Origin: Candidatus Brocadiaceae bacterium
GTDB lineage: Bacteria; Planctomycetota; Brocadiia; SM23-32
Assembly (NCBI GenBank): GCA_030615435.1
Contig: JAUWZH010000125.1
Location: 1 to 7,247, forward strand
Reading direction: 5' to 3'
Length of the DNA: 7,247 nt
The notes beneath the pieces were generated by a model that saw only the letters and a list, made by a program, of their open reading frames with translations, was not told the origin of the DNA and did no database searches. The position numbers and the translations under genes are program-made. This document shows, piece by piece, positions 1-4,959 of this stretch. How positions within the stretch are numbered: the stretch's first letter is position 1; every line of letters begins with the position of its first letter.

Positions 1-315
1 GCCGGGAAAACCCCTCGTAATGCTGTTACAAACCTTTTTCCACAAAAAAGGACGCAATAAGCTACGCATGCGTCAAGTTGCTGCGGCCCCGCGTACGAAG
101 TAGCACAGCGGGGCCTTGCAACCGGTCGGGCAAAGCCCGCCCTCTTGTCGCCTGCTTGCTTCTTGCGCAGTAGGCTGCGCGCGGACTCTGTAGTGCTGGA
201 GGCTTCTTCTAAACAGGGGGGTTTTCCCGGCCACAACCGGCGTTCTGCGCCGCGCTTGCCTGTGTGGTCGGGCGCCGGCAGCGGCGTTGCCGTCGGCGTG
301 ACGCTGCGTTTCACC
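1..315. other. Gene-free, hairpin-rich region upstream of the rpsB promoter
   Basis: No open frame here has a ribosome-binding site or a recognisable product. What it holds is a series of inverted repeats: GACGC/GCGTC (51-55 with 70-74) around the 10-bp palindrome ACGCATGCGT (64-73); an 8-bp perfect stem (85-92 with 108-115); CGGGC-AAA-GCCCG (127-139); GCGCAG-TAGG-CTGCGC (165-180); and CGCCG/CGGCG near 272-285, just before the promoter. None is followed by a run of T on the + strand. They could be the 3' processing or termination region of a transcript entering from the left, or simply the structure expected of GC-rich spacer DNA. I see no tRNA, rRNA or known small-RNA signature. Confidence 0.5.
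85..115. other. 8-bp perfect inverted repeat, possible terminator stem
   Basis: GGCCCCGC at 85-92 is exactly complementary to GCGGGGCC at 108-115, with a 15-nt loop. The stem is strong, but only TTGCAA follows, so it lacks the U-tract of a canonical intrinsic terminator. It may end or stabilise a transcript arriving from the left of the window. This is inference from structure alone. Confidence 0.3.
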
Positions 316-344
316 TTGACACTATTGGTTGCCTTCGGTATAGT
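316..344 (+). promoter_or_regulatory. Sigma70-type promoter of the rpsB operon
   Basis: The -35 box TTGACA (316-321) matches the consensus perfectly. A 17-bp spacer separates it from the -10 box TATAGT (339-344), which has one mismatch to TATAAT. This predicts transcription starting near 351-352, giving an rpsB leader of about 145 nt. It is the best promoter upstream of rpsB and fits a highly expressed ribosomal-protein operon. The start site is predicted, not observed. Confidence 0.8.
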
Positions 345-351
345 AAGCGGG

Positions 352-497
352 CGTTCAGGCCTCTGCGGCGGTTGTCTTATCGCCTGGGCCGCCCACTTCC
401 GCCCGGGCAGAAGTGTTCCCGATGTGCTGTGCTGGGGCCGTAGTTGTGTGCAGGAGGGCATGTTCGGAAAGAAGTCAAGTGAGTGAGAGGAGAGTTT
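352..497 (+). promoter_or_regulatory. rpsB mRNA leader with hairpins
   Basis: This is the predicted untranslated leader. Its clearest element is a hairpin at 394-415: CACTTC pairs with GAAGTG, and after one C/A mismatch GC pairs with GC around a CCGG loop. Next to it TTCCcGA (416-422) can pair with TCGGAA (464-469), enclosing the middle of the leader. Upstream, GCGGC (365-369) can pair with GCCGC (388-392). In Escherichia coli and other bacteria the rpsB-tsf mRNA is autoregulated by S2 binding to its leader, so a similar role is plausible. I did not recognise a specific published S2-leader consensus, and the pairings were found by eye. Confidence 0.35.
488..494 (+). promoter_or_regulatory. 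Shine-Dalgarno site that sets the rpsB TTG start
   Basis: AGGAGAG at 488-494 lies just before TTG at 498. The site falls inside the reading frame that would begin at GTG 483, so it can serve the TTG but not the GTG. This supports TTG 498 as the real start. Confidence 0.7.
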
Positions 498-1373
498 TTG
501 GCTAGGATCAGCGTGGAGGATCTCATTAAAGCCGGCGTGCACTTCGGCCATCGGACCAGCCGGTGGAACCCGAAGATGAAGCCGTACATTTTCAAGAAGC
601 GCAACCTGATTCACATTATCGATCTGAAGCAGACAGTGCGGGGGCTGCTCACTGGCAGGCGCGTGGCTGCGGCCATTGCCCGGCAAGGACATTACGTGCT
701 GTTCGTCGGCACGAAAAGACAGGCCCGCCCTGTCGTGCAGCATCAGGCGCGACGTTGCGGTATGCCGTACGTTACCGAACGGTGGCCCGGAGGGCTGTTG
801 ACCAATTACGGGATCGTCCGCCAGCGCCTCGAACGGCTCGAAGAGCTCGAAGAGCTGGAAAGGACGGGGGAGATCGAACGCTACAGCAAGAAGATGATCT
901 CCTCGCTGCGCCGGCAACGCAGGAAGATCGAGCGAAACCTCGGCGGCGTGCGGGACATGGACAGGCTCCCCGGGCTGGTGGTAATGGTGGATCCGAGACG
1001 GGAAGGAATCGCTGTCAGGGAAACGGTCAAGCTCGCCATTCCCACCATCGCCTGGATAGATACCGACGGGGATCCCGAAGGCATTGACGTGGTGGTGCCG
1101 GCGAACGACGATGCCATGGGCTCCATTGAAATATTCACGTGCGCTATCGCAGACGCCGTCCTGGAAGGGCTCCAGGAGGCGAAGATCGGGACCGCCGTGG
1201 GCCGACAGCCGGCGGAAACTGAGCCGGATCTTCAGCCCCAAACCCAGCAGGGCCCGGCCGAACAGGACGAGCAAAAAGAAAGCGAGCAGGCTGAAGTGGC
1301 CGAGGTCCCGAGCGAGGCAGCCTCAGAATCGAGGGATGCCTCGTCCCAGCCGCAAGAAGCCTCCGGTTCTTGA
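498..1373 (+). CDS. rpsB: Small ribosomal subunit protein S2 (uS2)
   Basis: S2 is a 30S protein on the solvent side of the subunit, needed for recruitment of S1 and for initiation. The 291-residue product carries family landmarks in order: an N-terminal AGVHFGHRTSRWNPKMKPYIF stretch (residues 12-32), HIIDLKQT (39-46), FVGTKRQA (69-76), RWPGGLLTN (95-103), the basic YSKKMISSLRRQRRKIERNLGG coiled-coil region, VDPRRE, and a final VPANDDAMGSIE segment. I chose TTG 498 because translation then begins MARIS, as in other S2 proteins, and AGGAG stands at correct spacing. An in-frame GTG at 483 would add five atypical residues and bury the ribosome-binding site. Residues 238-291 form a low-complexity Glu/Gln/Ser/Ala tail beyond the usual S2 fold. 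It is the first gene of the operon, 112 nt before tsf. Confidence 0.97.
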   Translation: MARISVEDLIKAGVHFGHRTSRWNPKMKPYIFKKRNLIHIIDLKQTVRGLLTGRRVAAAIARQGHYVLFVGTKRQARPVVQHQARRCGMPYVTERWPGGLLTNYGIVRQRLERLEELEELERTGEIERYSKKMISSLRRQRRKIERNLGGVRDMDRLPGLVVMVDPRREGIAVRETVKLAIPTIAWIDTDGDPEGIDVVVPANDDAMGSIEIFTCAIADAVLEGLQEAKIGTAVGRQPAETEPDLQPQTQQGPAEQDEQKESEQAEVAEVPSEAASESRDASSQPQEASGS

Positions 1374-1485
1374 CTTCCGATTTCTCGATTGGAATGTGAG
1401 CTCAGGAGCTCTTCAGGGCAAGAAGGTCGGAGAGCCTTTCTCTGGTCATCACCGAATTGGACGACTCTCAGTAGTGGGGAGCAGC

Positions 1486-2085
1486 ATGGCCGTAAGCGCA
1501 CGGCAAGTCAAGGAACTGCGGGAAAAAACCGGTGCCGCCATCATGGACTGCAAACGTGCTCTGGTGGAAGCCGGCGGCGATGAGGCGAGGGCCACGGTTC
1601 TGCTGCGCGAGAAAGGCCTGGCAAAGGCCGCCAGGAAGCGCTCACGGGTCGCGAGCGAGGGCATCATCAGCCAGTACGTCCATCCGGACAACAAGCTGGC
1701 TGTGCTGGTGGAGCTGAACTGTGAGACGGACTTCGTGGCCAGGAACCAGGAGTTCCAGGCCCTCGCCAGGGAAATCTGCATGCAAGTGGCTGCCATGAAC
1801 CCCGTGGTCGTGAGCCGTGAGGACCTGCCCCCGGAACGCATCGAAAACGAGAAGGCCATCTACGCTCAGCAGAGCCAGGGGAAACCGGATCGGGTCGTCG
1901 AGAAGATCGTCGAGGGAAAACTCACCAAGTTCTACCAGGAAGTCTGCCTGTTGGAGCAGCCCTACATCCGGGACGAGAGCAAGACCATCAAGACCCTCAT
2001 TGAGGAGACCATCGGCAAGCTGGGTGAGAACATCGAGGTCGCGCGTTTCGTCCGCATGGCAGTGGGGGAGGGACGGGAGGAGTAA
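1486..2085 (+). CDS. tsf: Translation elongation factor Ts (EF-Ts)
   Basis: EF-Ts is the cytoplasmic guanine-nucleotide exchange factor that releases GDP from EF-Tu. The 199-residue product opens with the UBA-like domain (about residues 1-55; VKELREKTGAAIMDCKRAL, then EKGLAKAARKRSRVASEG). The core follows, with the diagnostic TDFVARN motif that contacts EF-Tu. It ends with the GENIEVARFVRMAVGE strand region. At 199 residues it is the short form seen in many phyla, with a single C-terminal core subdomain; E. coli EF-Ts is about 283 residues and has a duplicated core and a coiled-coil insert. ATG 1486 is preceded by GGGGA at 1476-1480, five bases away. The adjacency to rpsB is one of the most conserved in bacteria. 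Confidence 0.97.
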   Translation: MAVSARQVKELREKTGAAIMDCKRALVEAGGDEARATVLLREKGLAKAARKRSRVASEGIISQYVHPDNKLAVLVELNCETDFVARNQEFQALAREICMQVAAMNPVVVSREDLPPERIENEKAIYAQQSQGKPDRVVEKIVEGKLTKFYQEVCLLEQPYIRDESKTIKTLIEETIGKLGENIEVARFVRMAVGEGREE

Positions 2086-2125
2086 GTCAGGCGCCCGAAG
2101 CGCATAAGCACTCTTACCCGCCTGT

Positions 2126-2143
2126 AGGGCCCTTCAGGGCCTT
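2126..2143 (+). other. Tetraloop hairpin in the tsf-pyrH spacer
   Basis: AGGGCCC, a TTCA loop and GGGCCTT form a 7-bp stem with one G-U pair, 41 nt after the tsf stop. GCGTCGG follows rather than a T-run, so it is not a canonical intrinsic terminator. It could be a pause, a processing site, an mRNA 3'-end stabiliser or a weak terminator that reduces expression of pyrH and frr relative to rpsB-tsf. Confidence 0.4.
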
Positions 2144-2271
2144 GCGTCGGCAAAGACCGGGCGTTCCTCTTGTGGGCGCCAACGGGGCATTGCGGACGTT
2201 TCTGTGGGCAGCCCGACCGTTTCGGCGGGGCACGTCGGGAACTTCGCTCCCTCCGGGGGACAGACGCAGAG

Positions 2272-3006
2272 ATGAAACCATCCGCCGGTTACAACCGCGC
2301 GTTGCTGAAACTCAGCGGAGCAGCATTCGCCCCGGCGGGGGGGAGGGGGTTCGGCGAGGAACAACTCGCCTACCTCGCGCGGGAGCTCGGTGCCGCACGC
2401 GAGGTCTGCGCAGAGCTGGCGGTGGTCACGGGCGGCGGCAACATCCTCCAGGGGGCCAAGTTCCGTGCGGGCGGCCCCGGGAGGGTTCGTTCGGACTACG
2501 CCGGGATGGTGGCCACGATAGTCAACGCCCTCCTGCTCCAGGAGAGCCTGGAGCAGGCCGGGATTCCTTCCCGGGTCTACAGTGCGCTGCCGGTCGCGCA
2601 GGTGGCGGCTCCGTTCGGGGTCGAGAGCTGCCTGGCGGACTTGCGGCAGGGGCGGATTGTGATCCTCGCCGGCGGCACCGGCGAGCCCCTGTTTACCACT
2701 GACACGGCCGCCGCCCTGCGGGCGGTTGAACTGGGGGCGGAGATCCTATTGAAGGCCACACGAGTGGACGGGGTTTACAGCGCCGACCCCGAGGAGGATG
2801 AGGAGGCCGAACTCTACTCCCGGCTGGGCTACCAGGAAGTCATCGAGCGCCGGCTCGGCGTGATGGACCTCTGCGCGGTTTCCCTGTGCATGGAACATGG
2901 CCTGCCCGTGCGTGTCCTGAACTACATGGTCGAAGGCGGCATCCGGCGGGCGCTTGCGGGGGAGTCCATTGGAACCCTCATAGGAGACCCCCAAGATGGA
3001 CATTGA
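2272..3006 (+). CDS. pyrH: Uridylate kinase (UMP kinase)
   Basis: PyrH phosphorylates UMP to UDP using ATP, feeding UTP and CTP synthesis. It belongs to the amino-acid kinase fold, works as a hexamer in the cytoplasm and is usually under GTP/UTP allosteric control. The 244 residues show LLKLSG (11-16), VVTGGGN (51-57), SDYAGMVAT (74-82), ILAGGTGEPLFTTDTAAALRA, LLKATRVDGVYSADP and GVMDLCAVSLCMEHGLPVRVLN, all in family order. Two conserved positions differ from the usual pattern: the Glu of KLSGE is Ala17, and the Arg of GGGN-x-x-RG is Gln60. The start at ATG 2272 places the kinase core at the normal distance. Its ribosome-binding site is poor (GGGGA at 2256-2260, 11 nt away), and the frame stays open further upstream. 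The last 11 bases overlap frr. Confidence 0.95.
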   Translation: MKPSAGYNRALLKLSGAAFAPAGGRGFGEEQLAYLARELGAAREVCAELAVVTGGGNILQGAKFRAGGPGRVRSDYAGMVATIVNALLLQESLEQAGIPSRVYSALPVAQVAAPFGVESCLADLRQGRIVILAGGTGEPLFTTDTAAALRAVELGAEILLKATRVDGVYSADPEEDEEAELYSRLGYQEVIERRLGVMDLCAVSLCMEHGLPVRVLNYMVEGGIRRALAGESIGTLIGDPQDGH

Positions 3007-3556
3007 CGATGTGCTGCTTCAGACCGAAGAGAGAATGGAAAAGGCGGCAGACGTGTTTGCCGAGGGCCTGAAGGCCCTGCGTGCTGGCACGGCAAACCCC
3101 GGGCTCGTCGAGTCCATACGGGTGAATTACTACGGGTCGAAGACGCCGCTGAAACAGCTCGCCACCATCGGCGTTCCCGAGCCTCAGCTCATCGTCATCA
3201 AACCCTACGACCCATCCTCCCTGGAGGAGGTCGTCAAGGCGATCCAGACCAGCGACATCGGCATTAACCCCCAGACGGACGGGAAAGTGATCCGCCTCGC
3301 AGTGCCGTCCCTGAGTGAGGAAAGACGCAGGCAACTGGTCTCGCGCGTCAAAGACGTGGCCGAGGACGCCCGGGTGGCCATTCGAAACATCCGCCGCGAC
3401 GCCAACAGAACTCTCGACAGGTTGCAGAAAGACTCCACCATAAGCGAAGACGAGTGCAAGCGCGCCAAAGACGAAGTGCAGAAGTTCACGGACGAGTACC
3501 AGGAGAAAGTCAACGAGATGCTGGCGAAGAAATCCGCCGACATCATGAAGGTATGA
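2996..3556 (+). CDS. frr: Ribosome recycling factor (RRF)
   Basis: RRF works with EF-G to split the post-termination 70S complex. The product is 186 residues, matching the family length of about 185. It shows the expected helix-bundle sequence: an N-terminal helix containing ALRAGTANPGLVESIRVNYYG (about residues 27-47), then TPLKQLATIGVPEPQLIVIKPYD, INPQTDGKVIRLAVPSLSEERRRQLV, VAIRNIRRDANRTL and the C-terminal KFTDEYQEKVNEMLAKKSADIMKV helix. ATG 2996 has AGGAG at 2982-2986 with a nine-base gap. It overlaps the pyrH stop by 11 nt, which suggests translational coupling. pyrH-frr is a widely conserved pair. No odd features. Confidence 0.97.
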   Translation: MDIDDVLLQTEERMEKAADVFAEGLKALRAGTANPGLVESIRVNYYGSKTPLKQLATIGVPEPQLIVIKPYDPSSLEEVVKAIQTSDIGINPQTDGKVIRLAVPSLSEERRRQLVSRVKDVAEDARVAIRNIRRDANRTLDRLQKDSTISEDECKRAKDEVQKFTDEYQEKVNEMLAKKSADIMKV

Positions 3557-3756
3557 TCCGGGACCTCGGCCAGTCGGCGCTTCCTCCTGGGGGAGGGCGC
3601 GATTCGCATCCACCCGCGCCAAGAAAGGGCAGGGGCGGCCGGGAGAGGCCGGGGACGCACGAACCTCTTGCCCCGGTTCGGCCCGGGCTTGGAATCCACC
3701 AGTAATCGCATGAAGCCCCCCTGGATTCGGAGAGCAGCAGCCCGAGAGGAGCGGCG
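3557..3756 (+). other. frr-pgsA spacer with inverted repeats
   Basis: This 200-nt spacer has no convincing gene or promoter. It contains GGCGCG/CGCGCC (3596-3601 with 3615-3620, 13-nt loop), a CGGCC-GGGAGA-GGCCG hairpin near 3638-3653, and a GC-rich CCCCGG...CCCGGGC stretch near 3671-3690. None is followed by a T-run, so termination after frr is not shown. A weak 50-codon frame overlaps the frr stop (ATGA at 3553) but looks non-coding. AGGAG at 3747-3751 is the pgsA ribosome-binding site. Confidence 0.4.
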
Positions 3757-4362
3757 ATGCTGAAGGTGGCCAACTTGCTGACGCTCTCTCGGCTGGCGCT
3801 CGCCCCGGTTTTCATTGTGTTTTTCCTCACGGACCGGGGGTGGGCCGCCATCGTGGCGCTGGCCATTGCCCTTGTCTTTGAGGCGACCGACCTGCTGGAC
3901 GGGTTTGCGGCGCGACGCCTCGGCCAGGTCACCTCCCTGGGCAAGCTCATTGATCCCCTGGCTGACAGCATCGCCCGCTTCAGCGTGTTCCTGGCCCTCA
4001 CCACCGAGCAGAGCGTGCGGTCGGATCCCTGGCCGGTCCTGCTGGTGGCGGTGATTTTCTACCGGGACGCCCTCGTGGCCTACACGCGCACGTTCGCAGC
4101 CGCCACGGGTTTCGTGCTGGCGGCCCGCTTCAGCGGCAAGCTCAAGGCCATGGTGCAGGGGGCCGGCATCTTGATTTTCCTCACCGTCCGCACCGCTTCC
4201 TTCTATCACCCGGGGCTCGACGTCTGGCGCCGCACGGCGTTCTACGGTGTGATGGTTCCGATCGTGCTGGTGACCGCCTGGTCGGCCTTCGATTACGTGT
4301 TCTCCAGCCGGGGCGCCATCGCCGCCTCGGCCCGCCCCAGGGAGGAAGCTGAACGGCGATAG
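3757..4362 (+). CDS. pgsA: CDP-alcohol phosphatidyltransferase, PgsA-like
   Basis: Members of this integral inner-membrane family move a phosphatidyl group from CDP-diacylglycerol to an alcohol. The closest match in length and wording is phosphatidylglycerophosphate synthase (PgsA, acceptor glycerol-3-phosphate), the first committed step to phosphatidylglycerol and cardiolipin. The 201 residues contain the complete catalytic signature D-x2-D-G-x2-A-R-x8-G-x3-D-x3-D at residues 45-70 (D45, D48, G49, A52, R53, G62, D66, D70). The N-terminal NLLTLSRLALAPVF helix is also typical. Several hydrophobic segments follow (about 13-41, 71-80, 92-105, 128-145 and 160-183). The residue after the last Asp is Ser71, where PgsA usually has Lys, so another acceptor cannot be excluded. 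AGGAG stands five bases before the ATG. The C-terminal tail is polar and Arg/Glu-rich. Confidence 0.85.
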   Translation: MLKVANLLTLSRLALAPVFIVFFLTDRGWAAIVALAIALVFEATDLLDGFAARRLGQVTSLGKLIDPLADSIARFSVFLALTTEQSVRSDPWPVLLVAVIFYRDALVAYTRTFAAATGFVLAARFSGKLKAMVQGAGILIFLTVRTASFYHPGLDVWRRTAFYGVMVPIVLVTAWSAFDYVFSSRGAIAASARPREEAERR

Positions 4363-4413
4363 GAGCAGCGAACTGGTATCATGTGCTGGAGCGCGTGTGC
4401 CTGTTTCCGCAAC

Positions 4414-4418
4414 GGAGG
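4414..4418 (+). promoter_or_regulatory. Shine-Dalgarno site of the DUF2007-type gene
   Basis: GGAGG at 4414-4418 stands eight bases before GTG 4427, ideal spacing. It lies inside the frame that would start at GTG 4397, so it argues for the shorter protein. Confidence 0.65.
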
Positions 4419-4426
4419 CATGCCCT

Positions 4427-4651
4427 GTGCAGAACGACGAGGATCTGGTAACGCTCTATTCAACTGACGATCAAGTGGAAGTGGCCCTTATCAAGATGTG
4501 GTTGGACGATGTGGGGATACGCTGTCTTACCACCAGCGACGTGATGCGGTCAATCTATCCTGCCGGCGGGATGGTGACGGTAAGAATCCAGGTCTTTGAC
4601 AGGGATGTGGCCAAGGCTGCGGAAGTGCTCCGCGCCCACGGGCTCAAGTGA
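4427..4651 (+). CDS. Small DUF2007-type protein (putative signal-transducing)
   Basis: This is a 74-residue soluble protein of unknown function. Its pattern fits DUF2007: an N-terminal strand (VTLYSTDDQVEVALIK, residues 8-23), an amphipathic helix that continues to WLDDVGI (25-31), a middle stretch ending in a small-residue turn (YPAGGM, 44-49), a strand VTVRIQVF (50-57), then DRDVAKAAEVLRAHG (58-72) as a closing helix. The family is described as putative signal-transducing from its ferredoxin-like shape and resemblance to PII-type proteins, without a demonstrated mechanism. GTG 4427 is chosen over GTG 4397 because of the GGAGG at ideal spacing. It lies 64 nt after pgsA, so it is probably co-transcribed with it. 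The promoter of the next transcription unit begins 17 nt after its stop. Confidence 0.75.
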   Translation: MQNDEDLVTLYSTDDQVEVALIKMWLDDVGIRCLTTSDVMRSIYPAGGMVTVRIQVFDRDVAKAAEVLRAHGLK

Positions 4652-4668
4652 GCTGCCCCAACCACGGT

Positions 4669-4697
4669 TTGAAAGGGCAGGCGGACAGGGATATAAT
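4669..4697 (+). promoter_or_regulatory. Strong sigma70-type promoter before the hppA leader
   Basis: The -35 box TTGAAA (4669-4674, one mismatch) is followed by a 17-bp spacer and a perfect -10 box TATAAT (4692-4697). Transcription should start near 4702-4706. It is as good as the rpsB promoter and marks a new transcription unit right after the DUF2007-type gene. The unit is either the hppA mRNA or a separate small RNA. Confidence 0.8.
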
Positions 4698-4703
4698 CGT
4701 TGT

Positions 4704-4838
4704 TCGTCGGGGTTGTTTCGGGCGCGGTTATAGATGTAGGCGGAAGTCCGCAACTCGGAGGTCCGAATTCCTGCTTCAGTGCGTGCCATAAGGCGATACT
4801 CACCAACGCACCCCTCACCTGTTGCGGGGTGCATTTTT
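4704..4838 (+). ncRNA. Candidate structured leader or small RNA upstream of hppA
   Basis: About 135 nt lie between a strong promoter and an intrinsic terminator, with no reading frame of note. Helices found by eye: GGGUUG (4710-4715) with CAACUC (4751-4756); UUCGGGC (4717-4723) with GUCCGAA (4761-4767); a small hairpin GCGG-AAGU-CCGC (4740-4751); and GUGCGU (4779-4784) with ACGCAC (4806-4811). The first two would cross, giving a pseudoknot if both form. The last helix shares bases 4808-4811 with the terminator, so it could act as an antiterminator. GGGGU (4709-4713) can alternatively pair with ACCCC (4810-4814), again blocking the terminator. This suggests a riboswitch-like attenuator of hppA, or a stand-alone RNA. 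I could not match it to 6S, SRP, T-box, fluoride or guanidine classes. Confidence 0.45.
4808..4838 (+). terminator. Intrinsic terminator ahead of hppA
   Basis: GCACCCC (4808-4814) pairs perfectly with GGGGTGC (4826-4832) around an 11-nt loop, followed by A and five T (4834-4838). This is a textbook Rho-independent terminator on the + strand. It sits 121 nt upstream of the hppA start rather than after a gene, so it either ends a small RNA or attenuates hppA transcription. Confidence 0.8.
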
Positions 4839-4959
4839 CGTTCTCGGCAATCCTCGGCTGCCCATGCCGGCAGCTCGTGCCCAGCGACACGCAAGGCTTG
4901 CTTTCCGACAGACAGAGAAGCCGAATGACATCTTCCACTGCCATCTGAGAGGGCGGTTC
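4839..4959 (+). other. hppA 5' region downstream of the terminator
   Basis: These 121 nt contain a hairpin GCTGCC-CATGCC-GGCAGC (4857-4874, extended by one G-U pair) and a weaker GGCTT/AAGCC pairing (4895-4899 with 4918-4922). I see no second promoter, so hppA expression seems to depend on read-through of the terminator or on the upstream unit. GAGG at 4949-4952, seven bases before GTG 4960, is the hppA ribosome-binding site. Confidence 0.45.

Noticed and set aside
36..44. DnaA-box-like TTTTCCACA
   Set aside because: It fits TTWTNCACA, but it is a single copy with no cluster, no AT-rich unwinding element and no dnaA or dnaN nearby, so it does not support an origin.
145..486. Forward open frame of 113 codons before rpsB
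   Set aside because: It runs through the rpsB promoter and leader, has no ribosome-binding site, and its Cys/Arg/Gly-rich product resembles no family. It is most likely a chance frame in GC-rich DNA.
1398..1411. GAGCT-CAGG-AGCTC hairpin in the rpsB-tsf spacer
   Set aside because: It is only 5 bp, with no T-run and no supporting context, so it is probably chance.
3553..3705. Short frame of 50 codons whose ATG overlaps the frr stop (ATGA)
   Set aside because: The overlap would allow translational coupling, but the Pro/Arg/Gly-rich product looks non-coding, the segment is full of inverted repeats, and no ribosome-binding site is evident.
3205..4209. 334-codon reverse-strand open frame
   Set aside because: It lies antisense to frr and the pgsA-like gene, whose products are clearly recognisable. 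The long frame is a shadow of high-GC codon usage, with no family resemblance.
4740..4767. Two tandem small hairpins (GCGG-AAGT-CCGC and TCGG-AGGT-CCGA) resembling the two-hairpin guanidine-II riboswitch
   Set aside because: The loops are AAGU and AGGU rather than the required ACGR, so this class is not supported.
4757..4775. tRNA T-arm-like or SRP-like stretch (AGGTCCGAATTCC)
   Set aside because: The flanks do not form a T-stem, there is no acceptor stem or anticodon arm, and the SRP tetraloop motif GGAAGGAAGCAG is absent.
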